This document shows, piece after piece, positions 36,295-45,133 of a stretch of 64,000 bases of DNA. Every line of letters begins with the position of its first letter. Within the stretch, counting starts at the first letter, position 1. Position numbers and translations under genes: made by a program. Origin of the DNA: Flavobacteriales bacterium. GTDB lineage: Bacteria; Bacteroidota; Bacteroidia; Flavobacteriales_F; PHOS-HE28. The notes under the pieces were generated by a model that made no database searches, was not told where the DNA came from, and saw only the letters and a list, made by a program, of their open reading frames with translations. The DNA lies in contig JADJLR010000005.1 of assembly GCA_016710015.1 (NCBI GenBank), positions 221,696-285,695 of the forward strand. The letters run 5' to 3'.

Positions 36295-37866
36295 ATGAAC
36301 CGCGTGTTCGGCCGGTACATCGCCTTTATGGTCACTCTGACATTGGGTATATCGTTGGCCGCCCAACCCGCCATCGACTGGCAGCACGTCTATGGGGGCA
36401 GTGGATTCGATCGTGCGTATAGCATCGACCGAACAAGCGACGGTGGTTTCATCGTGGTTGGGGAAACCTCATCCACCGATGGTGATGTTACGGGGATCCA
36501 TGGACCATCCAACCAAGATGCCTGGGTGATCCGGTTGGATGCTGAGGGCGCCTTGCTTTGGCAAAGAGCTTTGGGTGGCTCGGGATGGGAAGTAGGTCGC
36601 GATGTGCGGCAGACCATGGATGGCGGATTCATCATGACCGGCCTGACCAATTCTAATGACGGTGACGTAGCTGAACTCGTAGGTGGTCAGGATATCTGGG
36701 TAGTAAAGCTCGACGCAGATGGCACCATTCTCTGGGAACATACCTACGGTGGATCATCCGGTGAATCTCCTTGGGCGCTCGAGGAATTGGCCAATGGGGA
36801 CCTCTTAGTGGCTGGCGAAACCACCTCGACCGACGTGAATATGCAGGGCTGTAGTGAAAGTTCAGACTTTTGGTTGTCGAGACTCTCCGCAACCGGTGAA
36901 CTTCTTTGGTCCAACTGTTTCGGCGGTTCTCAATTCGATGCGGTACGTGACATGGCCGTATTGCCCGATGGGTCGTTCGTGCTCGTAGGTTGGACGCGCT
37001 CCAACGATGGCGATGTAAGTGGGTTACACGGATCAGGCTTCCCTCCACAACCCGACGCATGGGTGATCAAAACAACCATAGATGGCGAAATGGAATGGCA
37101 AACCTGTTTGGGTGGATCCGACAATGATGCAGGATGGGCGATCGAAGCGACACCGAATGGTAAGATCTATGTGGCGTCGACAGCGATCTCCAGTGATGGC
37201 GATGTTAGCACACAGTTGGGTGGAGGTGACTACTGGGTCGCACGTTTAGCTGACGATGGCACCTTGGAAATGGAACATTCCTTCGGAGGCACAAGTGGCG
37301 ATGCACCTTGGGGAATGTTCTGTACTTCAGCAAGCGAGATCCTCGTTGTCGGCAGTTCGGTATCCACGGATGGTGATGTGTCTTCCTCCCATGGAAGCAC
37401 AGAAGCCTGGGTGATCAAATTGGACGAGAACCTCGAACTGCTGTGGGAACGTTCCTTTGGCGGTTCATTGAGCGATAGTGGTCGTGATATTCACTGGTCC
37501 GAAGATGGTGTGATCGCGTTGACCGGCTCTTCCAATTCCACAGATGGAGACCTTACCACGAACTATGGCGATAACGACTTCTGGGTCGTAAAGCTCAGGC
37601 CAGAACCCGTTGGGATCAATGAAACAGTACTGCGGCACTTCACCCTCTCCCCCAACCCCGCCACATCCGAACTCCGCATTGCACTCAATGGCATTGCTGC
37701 TCGGCGCATGGAGGTGGTTGATATCACTGGCCGCGTTGTGATGACCAAGTCCATTACGCGCGGCGCACCGAGCGTGGATCTTTCCATTGCGCAGTTGGCA
37801 CAAGGCACGTACAGTCTTCGGGTGTTGGGCGATGCCAGCTATACGCAACGCTTCGTCAAATACTAA
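36295..37866 (+). CDS. secreted seven-repeat beta-propeller protein, T9SS type A sorting domain
   Basis: The 523-residue protein has a signal peptide (MNRVFGRYIAFMVTLTLG) and seven repeats of about 58 residues, each starting GGS or GGT and containing DGG, a V..G..xSxDGDV turn and a W..KLD strand (for example GGSGFDRAYS, GETSSTDGDV). Seven repeats suggest a seven-bladed propeller. The last 80 residues are a type A T9SS sorting domain (LSPNPATSELRI, DITGRVV, QGTYSLRV). The ATG at 36295 is the first that gives a signal peptide. It sits alone on the plus strand between two minus-strand glycan operons. Its ligand is unknown. Confidence 0.85.
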   Translation: MNRVFGRYIAFMVTLTLGISLAAQPAIDWQHVYGGSGFDRAYSIDRTSDGGFIVVGETSSTDGDVTGIHGPSNQDAWVIRLDAEGALLWQRALGGSGWEVGRDVRQTMDGGFIMTGLTNSNDGDVAELVGGQDIWVVKLDADGTILWEHTYGGSSGESPWALEELANGDLLVAGETTSTDVNMQGCSESSDFWLSRLSATGELLWSNCFGGSQFDAVRDMAVLPDGSFVLVGWTRSNDGDVSGLHGSGFPPQPDAWVIKTTIDGEMEWQTCLGGSDNDAGWAIEATPNGKIYVASTAISSDGDVSTQLGGGDYWVARLADDGTLEMEHSFGGTSGDAPWGMFCTSASEILVVGSSVSTDGDVSSSHGSTEAWVIKLDENLELLWERSFGGSLSDSGRDIHWSEDGVIALTGSSNSTDGDLTTNYGDNDFWVVKLRPEPVGINETVLRHFTLSPNPATSELRIALNGIAARRMEVVDITGRVVMTKSITRGAPSVDLSIAQLAQGTYSLRVLGDASYTQRFVKY

Positions 37867-37873
37867 GGCCCAC

Positions 37874-39151
37874 TCAGTGTCTCACGGTGCGATCCAACAA
37901 CTCCGCGAGCTGCCCCGTCAAGTACTTCCGGTCGAAATGCCCCACATCCATGGCCGCATCGGTGGTGGTGAAGAGGGCATCCACGGCGGCTTGGGTGGAG
38001 GCTTGGTCGCCGCGTGACACTGTTGCGTGGACATCGCCGAGCACCCGCACGATGTCGGCACCTTCTGGTGCGATGGCGAGGATGGGCCGTTGCACCGAGA
38101 GGTATTCGAAGACCTTGGCCGGGAGGAATCCGCTGGCATTCGGGGTGTCGTTCACCGGCAGCAACAAGGCGCGGGCACGTTGCATGTGGCGCAGGGCTTC
38201 GGTGTGGTCCACGTGCGGTATGCGCTCCAGGTGTTCGGCAAGTCCGGCGGCTTCGATGCTGTGCAGTACCGTATGGTCCACACCACCGACCAGGCGCAGG
38301 CGGAAGCGTTGCTTGAATTCCGGATCGCGGGATATGCGTTGCGCCAAGGCCTCCCACAGTTCAGGGACATTGCGGGTGGCGCTGATGGAACCGACGTGCA
38401 CCAAGGACCATGCTTCATCCACCGGCGCGGCAGGCACGGGCAGGTCGTCGGTGTCGAAGCCATTGGTGATCACGTCCACGTGCTTGGCACCAAGGTCCCG
38501 CAGTTCTTCGGCCCATGCCCAACTGACGGTGAGTACTTGGTCCGCTTCGGTGAGTACCAGCCGTTCCAAGCGGTGTTGTTCGGCATCGGCGAGGCGCGTC
38601 AAACGGAGTTGACCGTAGTAGTCGATGTTCGTCCACGGGTCCCGGAAGTCGGCGACCCATGGTAGGCCTGTGCGCTTCTTCAGTTCGCGACCGATCAAAT
38701 GCAGGCTGTGTGGCGAACCGGTGGTGACGATGACATCGACCGGGTTGGCTTTCAGGTAGGCTTCCAGCCGTTTCACGGAGGGCTTCACCCACCAGATCCG
38801 TGCATCGGGGATGAAGAAGTTGCTGCGCACCCAGTTCGCCATGTCCTCCAACCAACTGCTGCCACCTTCTTCACGGAGGAATGCGGTTTGCAGGCGCTCG
38901 TTCTTCTTCTTGCCGGTGAGCTTCTTGTACCAACCATACGGCTCGGTGATGGGCGCTTTGATCACCTCGGCTTCGGGCGGGATGTCCTTCAGCAAACCTT
39001 CATCCACGGCCATCAGCTCCGGGTTGTCCGGCGTGTACACCACCGGTCGCCAACCGAACTGCGGCAGGTATTTGGTGAACTTCAGCCACCGGTATACCCC
39101 CACCCCTGCATTGGGCGGCCAGTAGTAGGCGATGATGAGGACGCGTTTCAC
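37874..39151 (-). CDS. GT4 family glycosyltransferase
   Basis: The 425-residue enzyme begins VLIIAYYWPPNAGVGVYRWL, typical of GT4 enzymes of polysaccharide loci, with WVADFRDPW at the domain linker, VITNGFDTDD, LVHVGSIS, and the donor-binding EYLSVQRPILAI with nearby acidic residues in place of a classical EX7E motif. No membrane segment is seen. It lies 67 bp downstream of the YfhO gene on the same strand and converges on the propeller gene with 7 bp between stops. The sugar donor is unknown. Confidence 0.83.
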   Translation of the reverse strand: MKRVLIIAYYWPPNAGVGVYRWLKFTKYLPQFGWRPVVYTPDNPELMAVDEGLLKDIPPEAEVIKAPITEPYGWYKKLTGKKKNERLQTAFLREEGGSSWLEDMANWVRSNFFIPDARIWWVKPSVKRLEAYLKANPVDVIVTTGSPHSLHLIGRELKKRTGLPWVADFRDPWTNIDYYGQLRLTRLADAEQHRLERLVLTEADQVLTVSWAWAEELRDLGAKHVDVITNGFDTDDLPVPAAPVDEAWSLVHVGSISATRNVPELWEALAQRISRDPEFKQRFRLRLVGGVDHTVLHSIEAAGLAEHLERIPHVDHTEALRHMQRARALLLPVNDTPNASGFLPAKVFEYLSVQRPILAIAPEGADIVRVLGDVHATVSRGDQASTQAAVDALFTTTDAAMDVGHFDRKYLTGQLAELLDRTVRH

Positions 39152-39154
39152 TGT

Positions 39155-39195
39155 GGGTAGTTGTTCGTTGTCAGTTGTTAGTTGGCAGTGGGGAA
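39155..39195. repeat. short GTTGTnAGTTG tandem repeat
   Basis: The intergenic spacer contains several degenerate copies of a 7-10 base unit (GTTGTTCGTTGTCAGTTGTT and onward). It is a low-complexity repeat of the kind common between genes in Bacteroidota. No function is evident. Confidence 0.4.
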
Positions 39196-39217
39196 CAACG
39201 CACCAACAGCTACTTGC

Positions 39218-42073
39218 TCAACCTGCGTTCAACTCGTCTTCGGACTTCCGGCTACGCCATTCCCAGAACAACGCACCCATCGTCAACAGGAGTACCAGGG
39301 CACTGCTCGCCAAGGCAACGGGGCGTGAGGTATTGAACGGCTTGCTGGCGATCTTGAAGACCACCGTGTGTTCGCCGCCGGGGACGGCCATGGCACGGAG
39401 GACGTAGTCCGCGCGGACGTGTTCGGTGGGGACGTTGTCGACGGTGGCATGCCAATCCGGGCCGTACCAGATCTCGCTGAAGACCACCACGCCGCCTTGC
39501 TGACTGCGCACGGTGTAGGTGAGTTCGTTGGTGGCGTAGGTGGTGAGTTCCACGCTGGCGGATGGGTCCGCAGCGATGGTAGCCGACCCGATGGTGGCCC
39601 GGTAGCGCTCGTCGATCAACGCGGTGCGCGATGGGTCGATGGAGCCGAGTTGGATGATCTCCTCATCGGCGTTCTTCGCCCATTGCACCTCGTCCACGAA
39701 CCAGGCCGGACCGTAGGCGTTGGTGTTGCGGATCGGCGGACGTTCCGGGTTGTAGATCAGGTAGCGGGTGTTCAACATGTTCAGCACACCCTCGTTGGCC
39801 AGCAGGCTGTCCATCACCGGCAGCGAGGTGCCGCTTTGCAGCATGCTACCGATGCGCTGCATGGCCGGGCTGATCTGGAATTCGATGAGCTCTTGGTAGC
39901 GCTTCAACTTGGCGCCGTGGTAGCCGCCCAAGCTGCGGTGGAAGTAACTGATCCGCGTATCGTTGAAGGGGTTGTTCAAGCCCAACACGCGGTAGCCACC
40001 GTGCCGGCGCAAACTGGCGAAGCGTGCCGTGATCTCTTCTTCTGGTTTGATGATCTTGTTCAGCCCATCCTCCTTCTGCCGTTCCTCTTTCATGCGGGCC
40101 ATGTTCACCTCGTGGTCGGCTTGCGCGGCGGGGGTCCATTCGGCTTCCAGGATGGCCTTGTCCGCGGCGTTGGCGGTGTAGGGGTTCTGCTGTAGGGCAT
40201 CATCCACCCAATGCACATAGCGGCCACGTTCGCGCTCGTTGTTCATGTAGCGCTTGTCCACGGTCCATTGGTCCAGCAGGATCAGCGCACCGATGCCGCC
40301 AAGCAATACGGCCTTGCCGATCTTCTTTCGGCCGAAGAGGAAGACCAGAACACCGGCACCTAGGACGAAGGCGAAGCTGCGCATCACATCCGCACGGAAC
40401 ATGCCGATGCGCACACTCTTCAATTCCTCCACGAAGGACATCACCATGGCTTCGCTCTGCGGATCCTCTGCTTGTTGGGTGAGCATCTCCCGTTCCTGAT
40501 CGCTCACGAAACTGAGGATGCTATCCGGCATGGCGGCCATTACGAAAAGCACACCCAGCACGGCACCCATGCCGATGAGCGAACGGCTTTCGACCAACTT
40601 GTTCCAGCCACCTTCTTTGATCAACCGGTCCAAGTAAAGGATGCCCAGCACGGGTGCCGCTAATTCCAGCACCACCAAGATGATGGTGACCGCCCGGAAT
40701 TTGTTGTAGCCCGGCACATATTCCAAGAAGAAGTCCGTGAGCGGCATCAGGTTGCGTCCCCACGAGAGCAGTAACGTAATGAGCACCGCACTGAAGAGCG
40801 CATACACCAGACCATCGCGCAGCAGCACCAGCCCCACCGCGAGGTAGGCGATCAGCACCGCTCCCGCCAACAGCGAGGCCTTCATGCCGCCGATATAGCC
40901 CACGCCATCGTCGCTGTACGGCGCGGCGTTGGAGATCATGATCTGCAACAGGATCAGCGCGAACGACGCCAACAGCCACCACCGGCCTTTGCCTTCGGCC
41001 TGCATCAGCATCAGGATCATCAGCAGCGCCACGATCACCCCGGCGTATTGCGGACCGGCCGTACTGAGTTGGTCGCCCCAGTAGCGGTTCATCTGCGCGA
41101 GGTTCTGCCGGAAGCGGGGGTCGGCACCTTCCAACTCCGGACCGTTGCCCAATGCGCTGGTGTAGCCACCCTTGGCATCGGGCACCAAGAAGGTGAACGA
41201 TTCCTGCTTGCCGTAGCTGTACTGCGTCACGTACTCGCGGTTCAAGCCTCCCGTATGTTGGCCCTCGGCCGAAGTGCCGTCCGCTTGCACTGTGAGTTCG
41301 CTGGCCCCACGCGTGCTGTACTTACCGTATTCCAAGGTACTCCACAACACACCGAGGTTGCAGAGCACGGCCAAGGCGACCGCCACCGCGCCCAAGCCGG
41401 ACCGTTTCGCGAAATCGACCACGGTCCTTTCCCGCACGGCATGGATGCCTTCCGCCAATGCGAACAACACCAACAGGATGGCGAGGTAGTACGTCACCTG
41501 CACGTGGTTCATCATCACTTCCAACCCTAGGAAGAGGGCCAACATGGCGGCACCCAGCAGCATGCGCCCCCGGTACAGCAGGTACACGCCGCCCAGCACC
41601 ATGGGCATGTAGCCGATGGCGTTGGCCTTGCTGGTATGCCCGGCCGGCAGGATCACGAAGAAGTAGCTGCTGAAGGCGAAGGCGATGGCACCCACGAGCG
41701 AGAGCCACGGATCCACTTTCAATATCCGCAGCAGCACGAACATGCCCATTAGATAGAGGAAGAGGAAGTTGGCCGGACGCGGCAGGAAGCCGTGGAAGAG
41801 CTTGTCGGCGTAGCGGAGCAGATTGCTCGTCCACACGACCGAGATCTGGTAGGCCGGCATGCCGCTGAACATGCTGCCGGTCCACAGTGCTTCCTCGCCC
41901 GTGGCGGCGCGGTGCTCGTCCACTTCCTTGGCCATCCCCTGCCATTGGCGGATGTCGTGCTGGTCCAAGCTCTTGCCTTCCAGCATGGGGCTGAAATACA
42001 CGAGGCTGAGCGCATAGAACAGGGCGAGTGCCGCGAATACGGGCACAAGGCGCTTCCAAGGAATGGCGTTCAT
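39218..42073 (-). CDS. YfhO family large membrane protein
   Basis: The 951-residue protein has about a dozen membrane spans in its first 550 residues, a large soluble part (about 600-900) and a final helix (RPVALASSALVLLLTMGALF). Features are LFYALSLVYFSPMLEGKSLD with the acidic periplasmic loop, QHDIRQWQ, and MNHVQVTYYLAI, as in YfhO/GT-C-like enzymes. In Bacillus and Listeria such proteins add sugars to teichoic-type polymers; here it probably decorates a lipid-linked glycan on the outer face of the inner membrane. A small DUF4834 gene lies immediately upstream. Confidence 0.85.
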   Translation of the reverse strand: MNAIPWKRLVPVFAALALFYALSLVYFSPMLEGKSLDQHDIRQWQGMAKEVDEHRAATGEEALWTGSMFSGMPAYQISVVWTSNLLRYADKLFHGFLPRPANFLFLYLMGMFVLLRILKVDPWLSLVGAIAFAFSSYFFVILPAGHTSKANAIGYMPMVLGGVYLLYRGRMLLGAAMLALFLGLEVMMNHVQVTYYLAILLVLFALAEGIHAVRERTVVDFAKRSGLGAVAVALAVLCNLGVLWSTLEYGKYSTRGASELTVQADGTSAEGQHTGGLNREYVTQYSYGKQESFTFLVPDAKGGYTSALGNGPELEGADPRFRQNLAQMNRYWGDQLSTAGPQYAGVIVALLMILMLMQAEGKGRWWLLASFALILLQIMISNAAPYSDDGVGYIGGMKASLLAGAVLIAYLAVGLVLLRDGLVYALFSAVLITLLLSWGRNLMPLTDFFLEYVPGYNKFRAVTIILVVLELAAPVLGILYLDRLIKEGGWNKLVESRSLIGMGAVLGVLFVMAAMPDSILSFVSDQEREMLTQQAEDPQSEAMVMSFVEELKSVRIGMFRADVMRSFAFVLGAGVLVFLFGRKKIGKAVLLGGIGALILLDQWTVDKRYMNNERERGRYVHWVDDALQQNPYTANAADKAILEAEWTPAAQADHEVNMARMKEERQKEDGLNKIIKPEEEITARFASLRRHGGYRVLGLNNPFNDTRISYFHRSLGGYHGAKLKRYQELIEFQISPAMQRIGSMLQSGTSLPVMDSLLANEGVLNMLNTRYLIYNPERPPIRNTNAYGPAWFVDEVQWAKNADEEIIQLGSIDPSRTALIDERYRATIGSATIAADPSASVELTTYATNELTYTVRSQQGGVVVFSEIWYGPDWHATVDNVPTEHVRADYVLRAMAVPGGEHTVVFKIASKPFNTSRPVALASSALVLLLTMGALFWEWRSRKSEDELNAG

Positions 42074-42079
42074 GGTCGG

Positions 42080-42313
42080 CTACTTGATCTCCTCGAAATC
42101 GGCGTCGGTAACGTTGCCGCGCGGTTCGCCGGAGGATGTTGGTGGTACGTTCTCTATGCGCACATCGCCCGGTGGGCGTTGGTCGTTGGTGCGGGTGGTG
42201 GTCGGCTTGCGCGCCTGCTGCAGGCGCAGTATCCAGCGCAGCACCAACCAAATGAGCACCAGCATGCCGATGGTCCGCAAAGTGCCGCTGAAACTCGCTT
42301 CGATCACGCTCAT
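42080..42313 (-). CDS. small DUF4834 membrane protein
   Basis: The 77-residue protein has one N-terminal hydrophobic helix (LRTIGMLVLIWLVLRWIL) followed by a polar, Pro- and Arg-rich tail ending DADFEEIK, the closing acidic motif of the DUF4834 family. It is probably an inner-membrane protein of unknown role. It ends 6 bp before YfhO and is read divergently from the DEAD-box helicase, so it heads a minus-strand unit. Confidence 0.75.
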   Translation of the reverse strand: MSVIEASFSGTLRTIGMLVLIWLVLRWILRLQQARKPTTTRTNDQRPPGDVRIENVPPTSSGEPRGNVTDADFEEIK

Positions 42314-42362
42314 GGGAAGCGGCCAAAGATAGGGGCGCAGCCCCTCCTAGCCGCGATCACCG

Positions 42363-42370
42363 TACCTTCG
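42363..42370 (+). promoter_or_regulatory. Bacteroidota -7 promoter box (TACCTTCG)
   Basis: The TAnCTTsG box lies 52 bases before the helicase ATG at 42423, in the divergent spacer. DEAD-box genes of this type often have longer leaders for cold regulation; that is only a suggestion here. Confidence 0.45.
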
Positions 42371-42422
42371 CGGCTTATTGCGCCAGGCAAGCGCTTCGCC
42401 TTTTCCCTTTTCCTCCTTGAAG

Positions 42423-44342
42423 ATGTCCTCTTTTGAAGCGCTCGGACTACGCGCCGAGACCCTCCGTTCCCTCGAAACCATCGGGTTCACTACCCCGACA
42501 CCCGTTCAGGAACAAGCCATTCCGCTGTTGTTGAAAAGCGAGAAGGACGTGGTGGCCTTGGCCCAGACCGGCACCGGCAAGACCGCCGCTTTCGGACTGC
42601 CGATGCTAGAGTTCCTGGATCCGCAGGACCGAACGATCCAAGCGCTGGTGCTGGCACCTACCCGCGAACTCTGTGTGCAGATCAGCAAGGATCTGGAGCG
42701 TTATGCGGCCAATTTGAAAGGCACCCGCATCGTGGCGGTGTATGGCGGTGCCAGCATCCGCGATCAGATCCGCGACATCCAACGCGGTGCGCAGATCATC
42801 GTGGCCACGCCCGGCCGCTTGCTCGACCTGATCGGCCGTTCCGTGCTGGACCTTACCACCGTGGACGTGGTGGTGCTGGACGAAGCGGACGAGATGCTGA
42901 ACATGGGTTTCCAGGAGGACCTCACCGAGATCCTGTCCAGTACCCCGGCCGAGAAACGCACGTGGCTCTTCAGCGCTACGATGAGCAGCGAGGTGCGGCG
43001 CATCGCGAAGCGCTACATGCGCGAGTTCGACGAATTGGTGATCGGCGCTGCGAATGCAGCGCCCAGTGCGATCCAGCACCAGTATTGTGTGGTCCATTCC
43101 AAGGACCGTTACCCGGCGTTGAAGCGCTTTGTGGATGCGGACCCCGATCTGTTCGGCATCGTCTTCTGCCGCACCAAGCACGAAACACAGAACCTCGCCA
43201 CGGCTTTTGTTCGTGATGGCTACAACGCCGATGCCATCCACGGAGACCTGAGCCAGGCCCAACGCGACCATGTGATGGGGCGTTACCGGGCACGGAACAT
43301 CCGCTTGTTGATCGCTACCGACGTCGCTGCGCGCGGCATCGATGTGAAGGACGTGACCCACGTGTTCCACTTCGACCTACCCGGCGAGGCGGAGAACTAC
43401 ACCCACCGCAGCGGCCGTACGGGCCGTGCCGGTCAGGCGGGGATCTCGCTGAGCATCATCGGCACCCGCGATGTGAACAAGATCCGCCAGTTGGAGCGGG
43501 CACTGAAGGCCCACTTCACCTACGTGCGCGTGCCCGGCGGTGCCGAGATCGGCAAGCAGCAGGTGATGGCCTACATGAAGCGCCTGAAAGAAGTGGAGGT
43601 GGATGAGGAGGGCCTGTCCGAATTGCTTTCCGAAGCGCGCGCCGAATTGGATACCTTCAGCAAGGAAGAGCTGATCGACCGGTTCATGAGTATGGCCTTC
43701 AACCGCATCATCGAGCAGCACCGCACTTCGTTCGACCTGAACGTGGACATGAGCCGCAAGGACCACAGTGCCCGCGCAGAGCGCCCCAGTTCGTTGGAAC
43801 GTTTCAGCACGGGTCGTCAGCTATTCATCAACCTCGGCACCGCCGATGGGTTCGATAAGGGCAAGATGCTCGGCTACGTATGCGGCATCAGTGGCGTTAG
43901 TGGCGAACTGATCGGCCGCATGCTGATCAAGGACGTGTACTCGTTCATCGACATCGAGCCGGACCACTTCGAGCAAGTGAAGAACTCCTTCAACAACGCC
44001 AACTACAAAGGCCGCACGGTGCGTGTGGATGAAGCTGCCGGTGGTGGCAAGGGCTCCAGAAGCGACTCACCACGACCCAGCAGTTACAAAGGCGGTGGTG
44101 GTACTGGAGAAGGTGGCTATAAGGGTGGCGGCGGTGGCTACAAAGGTGGCGGCGGTGGTGGATACAAGGGCGGTGGAGGCGGTGGCTACAAAGGCGGTGA
44201 TCGTGGCAGCCGACCCCCGAGCAGTGGCGACCGGCCCCAAAGCGGCGGCTATCGCGGAAATAGCGAGCGCAGCGGTTACCCGAAAAAGGAAGGGTTCTAC
44301 GAGCCCAAGCCGAAATTCCCGAAGCGCGAGCGGAAGAGTTAA
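42423..44342 (+). CDS. DEAD-box RNA helicase (DeaD/CsdA type) with Gly-rich C-terminal tail
   Basis: The 639-residue helicase unwinds structured RNA using ATP and probably helps ribosome assembly and mRNA turnover. All core motifs are present: PTPVQEQAIP (Q), AQTGTGKT (I), APTREL (Ia), TPGR (Ib), DEAD (II), SAT (III), VFCRTK (IV), ATDVAARGID (V), HRSGRTGRAG (VI). Residues about 485-555 form a DbpA-like RNA-binding domain (LFINLGTADGFDKGKML, DIEPDHFEQV). The tail has tandem YKGGGGG units followed by basic Arg/Ser stretches, a likely RNA-binding, low-complexity region. The ATG at 42423 is chosen as the family start MSSFEALGL. Confidence 0.93.
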   Translation: MSSFEALGLRAETLRSLETIGFTTPTPVQEQAIPLLLKSEKDVVALAQTGTGKTAAFGLPMLEFLDPQDRTIQALVLAPTRELCVQISKDLERYAANLKGTRIVAVYGGASIRDQIRDIQRGAQIIVATPGRLLDLIGRSVLDLTTVDVVVLDEADEMLNMGFQEDLTEILSSTPAEKRTWLFSATMSSEVRRIAKRYMREFDELVIGAANAAPSAIQHQYCVVHSKDRYPALKRFVDADPDLFGIVFCRTKHETQNLATAFVRDGYNADAIHGDLSQAQRDHVMGRYRARNIRLLIATDVAARGIDVKDVTHVFHFDLPGEAENYTHRSGRTGRAGQAGISLSIIGTRDVNKIRQLERALKAHFTYVRVPGGAEIGKQQVMAYMKRLKEVEVDEEGLSELLSEARAELDTFSKEELIDRFMSMAFNRIIEQHRTSFDLNVDMSRKDHSARAERPSSLERFSTGRQLFINLGTADGFDKGKMLGYVCGISGVSGELIGRMLIKDVYSFIDIEPDHFEQVKNSFNNANYKGRTVRVDEAAGGGKGSRSDSPRPSSYKGGGGTGEGGYKGGGGGYKGGGGGGYKGGGGGGYKGGDRGSRPPSSGDRPQSGGYRGNSERSGYPKKEGFYEPKPKFPKRERKS

Positions 44343-44379
44343 CGAGGACGCGTACGCCGGCTTCAGAAGCCTTCCTTGA

Positions 44380-44949
44380 ATGGAGATGGACTATCGTTCT
44401 GCGTTGCTGAAGGACCGCTCCAAGGCGAACATCCAGCGACTGGCGGAACACATCGGCGAGGATCCCGATCGGCTGGCGGATGTCATGCGGATCGTTCCGG
44501 AGGACGGCTCCAGGGCCTCCATTCTGGCATCGTGGGTGATGACCACCGTGATCGAAGCGCATCCGGAATTGGGAAGACCTTGGGTGGCCGACCTGATCCA
44601 GTGGACGCAGGATGGCACACACCCGACACTGGAACGCCATGCGCTGCGGAGCCTGCAATTCTGTGTCCTGCCGACCGAATTCCACGGCCGCATCACCGAT
44701 CTCTCATTCGGCATACTCGCAGATGCAGGGCGCCCCATCGCTTCGCGTGCCTTCGCGATCACCGTCGCCATGCGCATGGTGCAGAGCTATCCCGACCTGA
44801 CGTACGAGCTGGTGCAACTGCTACAGGATGTCCTGCGAGTGGACCCCGGACCCGCCATTCGGTCCCGTGGATCAAAAGCGTTGTGCCGCTTGCGGAAAAG
44901 CATGGATCGCCCACGAAGGTCCGGTCAGATCGTCCGATCCACTTCGTAG
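44380..44949 (+). CDS. HEAT-repeat-like protein of unknown function
   Basis: The 189-residue protein is predicted to be all-helical, with paired helices recalling HEAT/ARM repeats (for example LADVMRIVPEDGSRASILASW, RHALRSLQF, RPIASRAFAITVAMR). No signal peptide or membrane span is seen, so it is probably cytoplasmic. Similar small proteins occur in Bacteroidota, but no function is recognised. It starts 37 bp after the helicase and could share its transcript. Confidence 0.62.
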   Translation: MEMDYRSALLKDRSKANIQRLAEHIGEDPDRLADVMRIVPEDGSRASILASWVMTTVIEAHPELGRPWVADLIQWTQDGTHPTLERHALRSLQFCVLPTEFHGRITDLSFGILADAGRPIASRAFAITVAMRMVQSYPDLTYELVQLLQDVLRVDPGPAIRSRGSKALCRLRKSMDRPRRSGQIVRSTS

Positions 44950-45133
44950 TTCTCCACATTCATCCCTAGCGAGGCAACCACAGTGGACAACCCATAGTCA
45001 TCGTAGCGATACCGTTGATCGTGAACACGTTGGCCGTTCCCACCCGCAATTCGCCCGTTCCTTCCGTTGGATCACCCGTTCCATCGGAACAGGGGTTCGT
45101 AGTTTCACACCACCGGGCCATCTTCATTTGACC

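Noticed and set aside
44090..44210. Tandem GGTGGCGGTGG-like DNA repeats
   Set aside because: They code for the YKGGGGG tail of the helicase in frame and are not a CRISPR or intergenic repeat.
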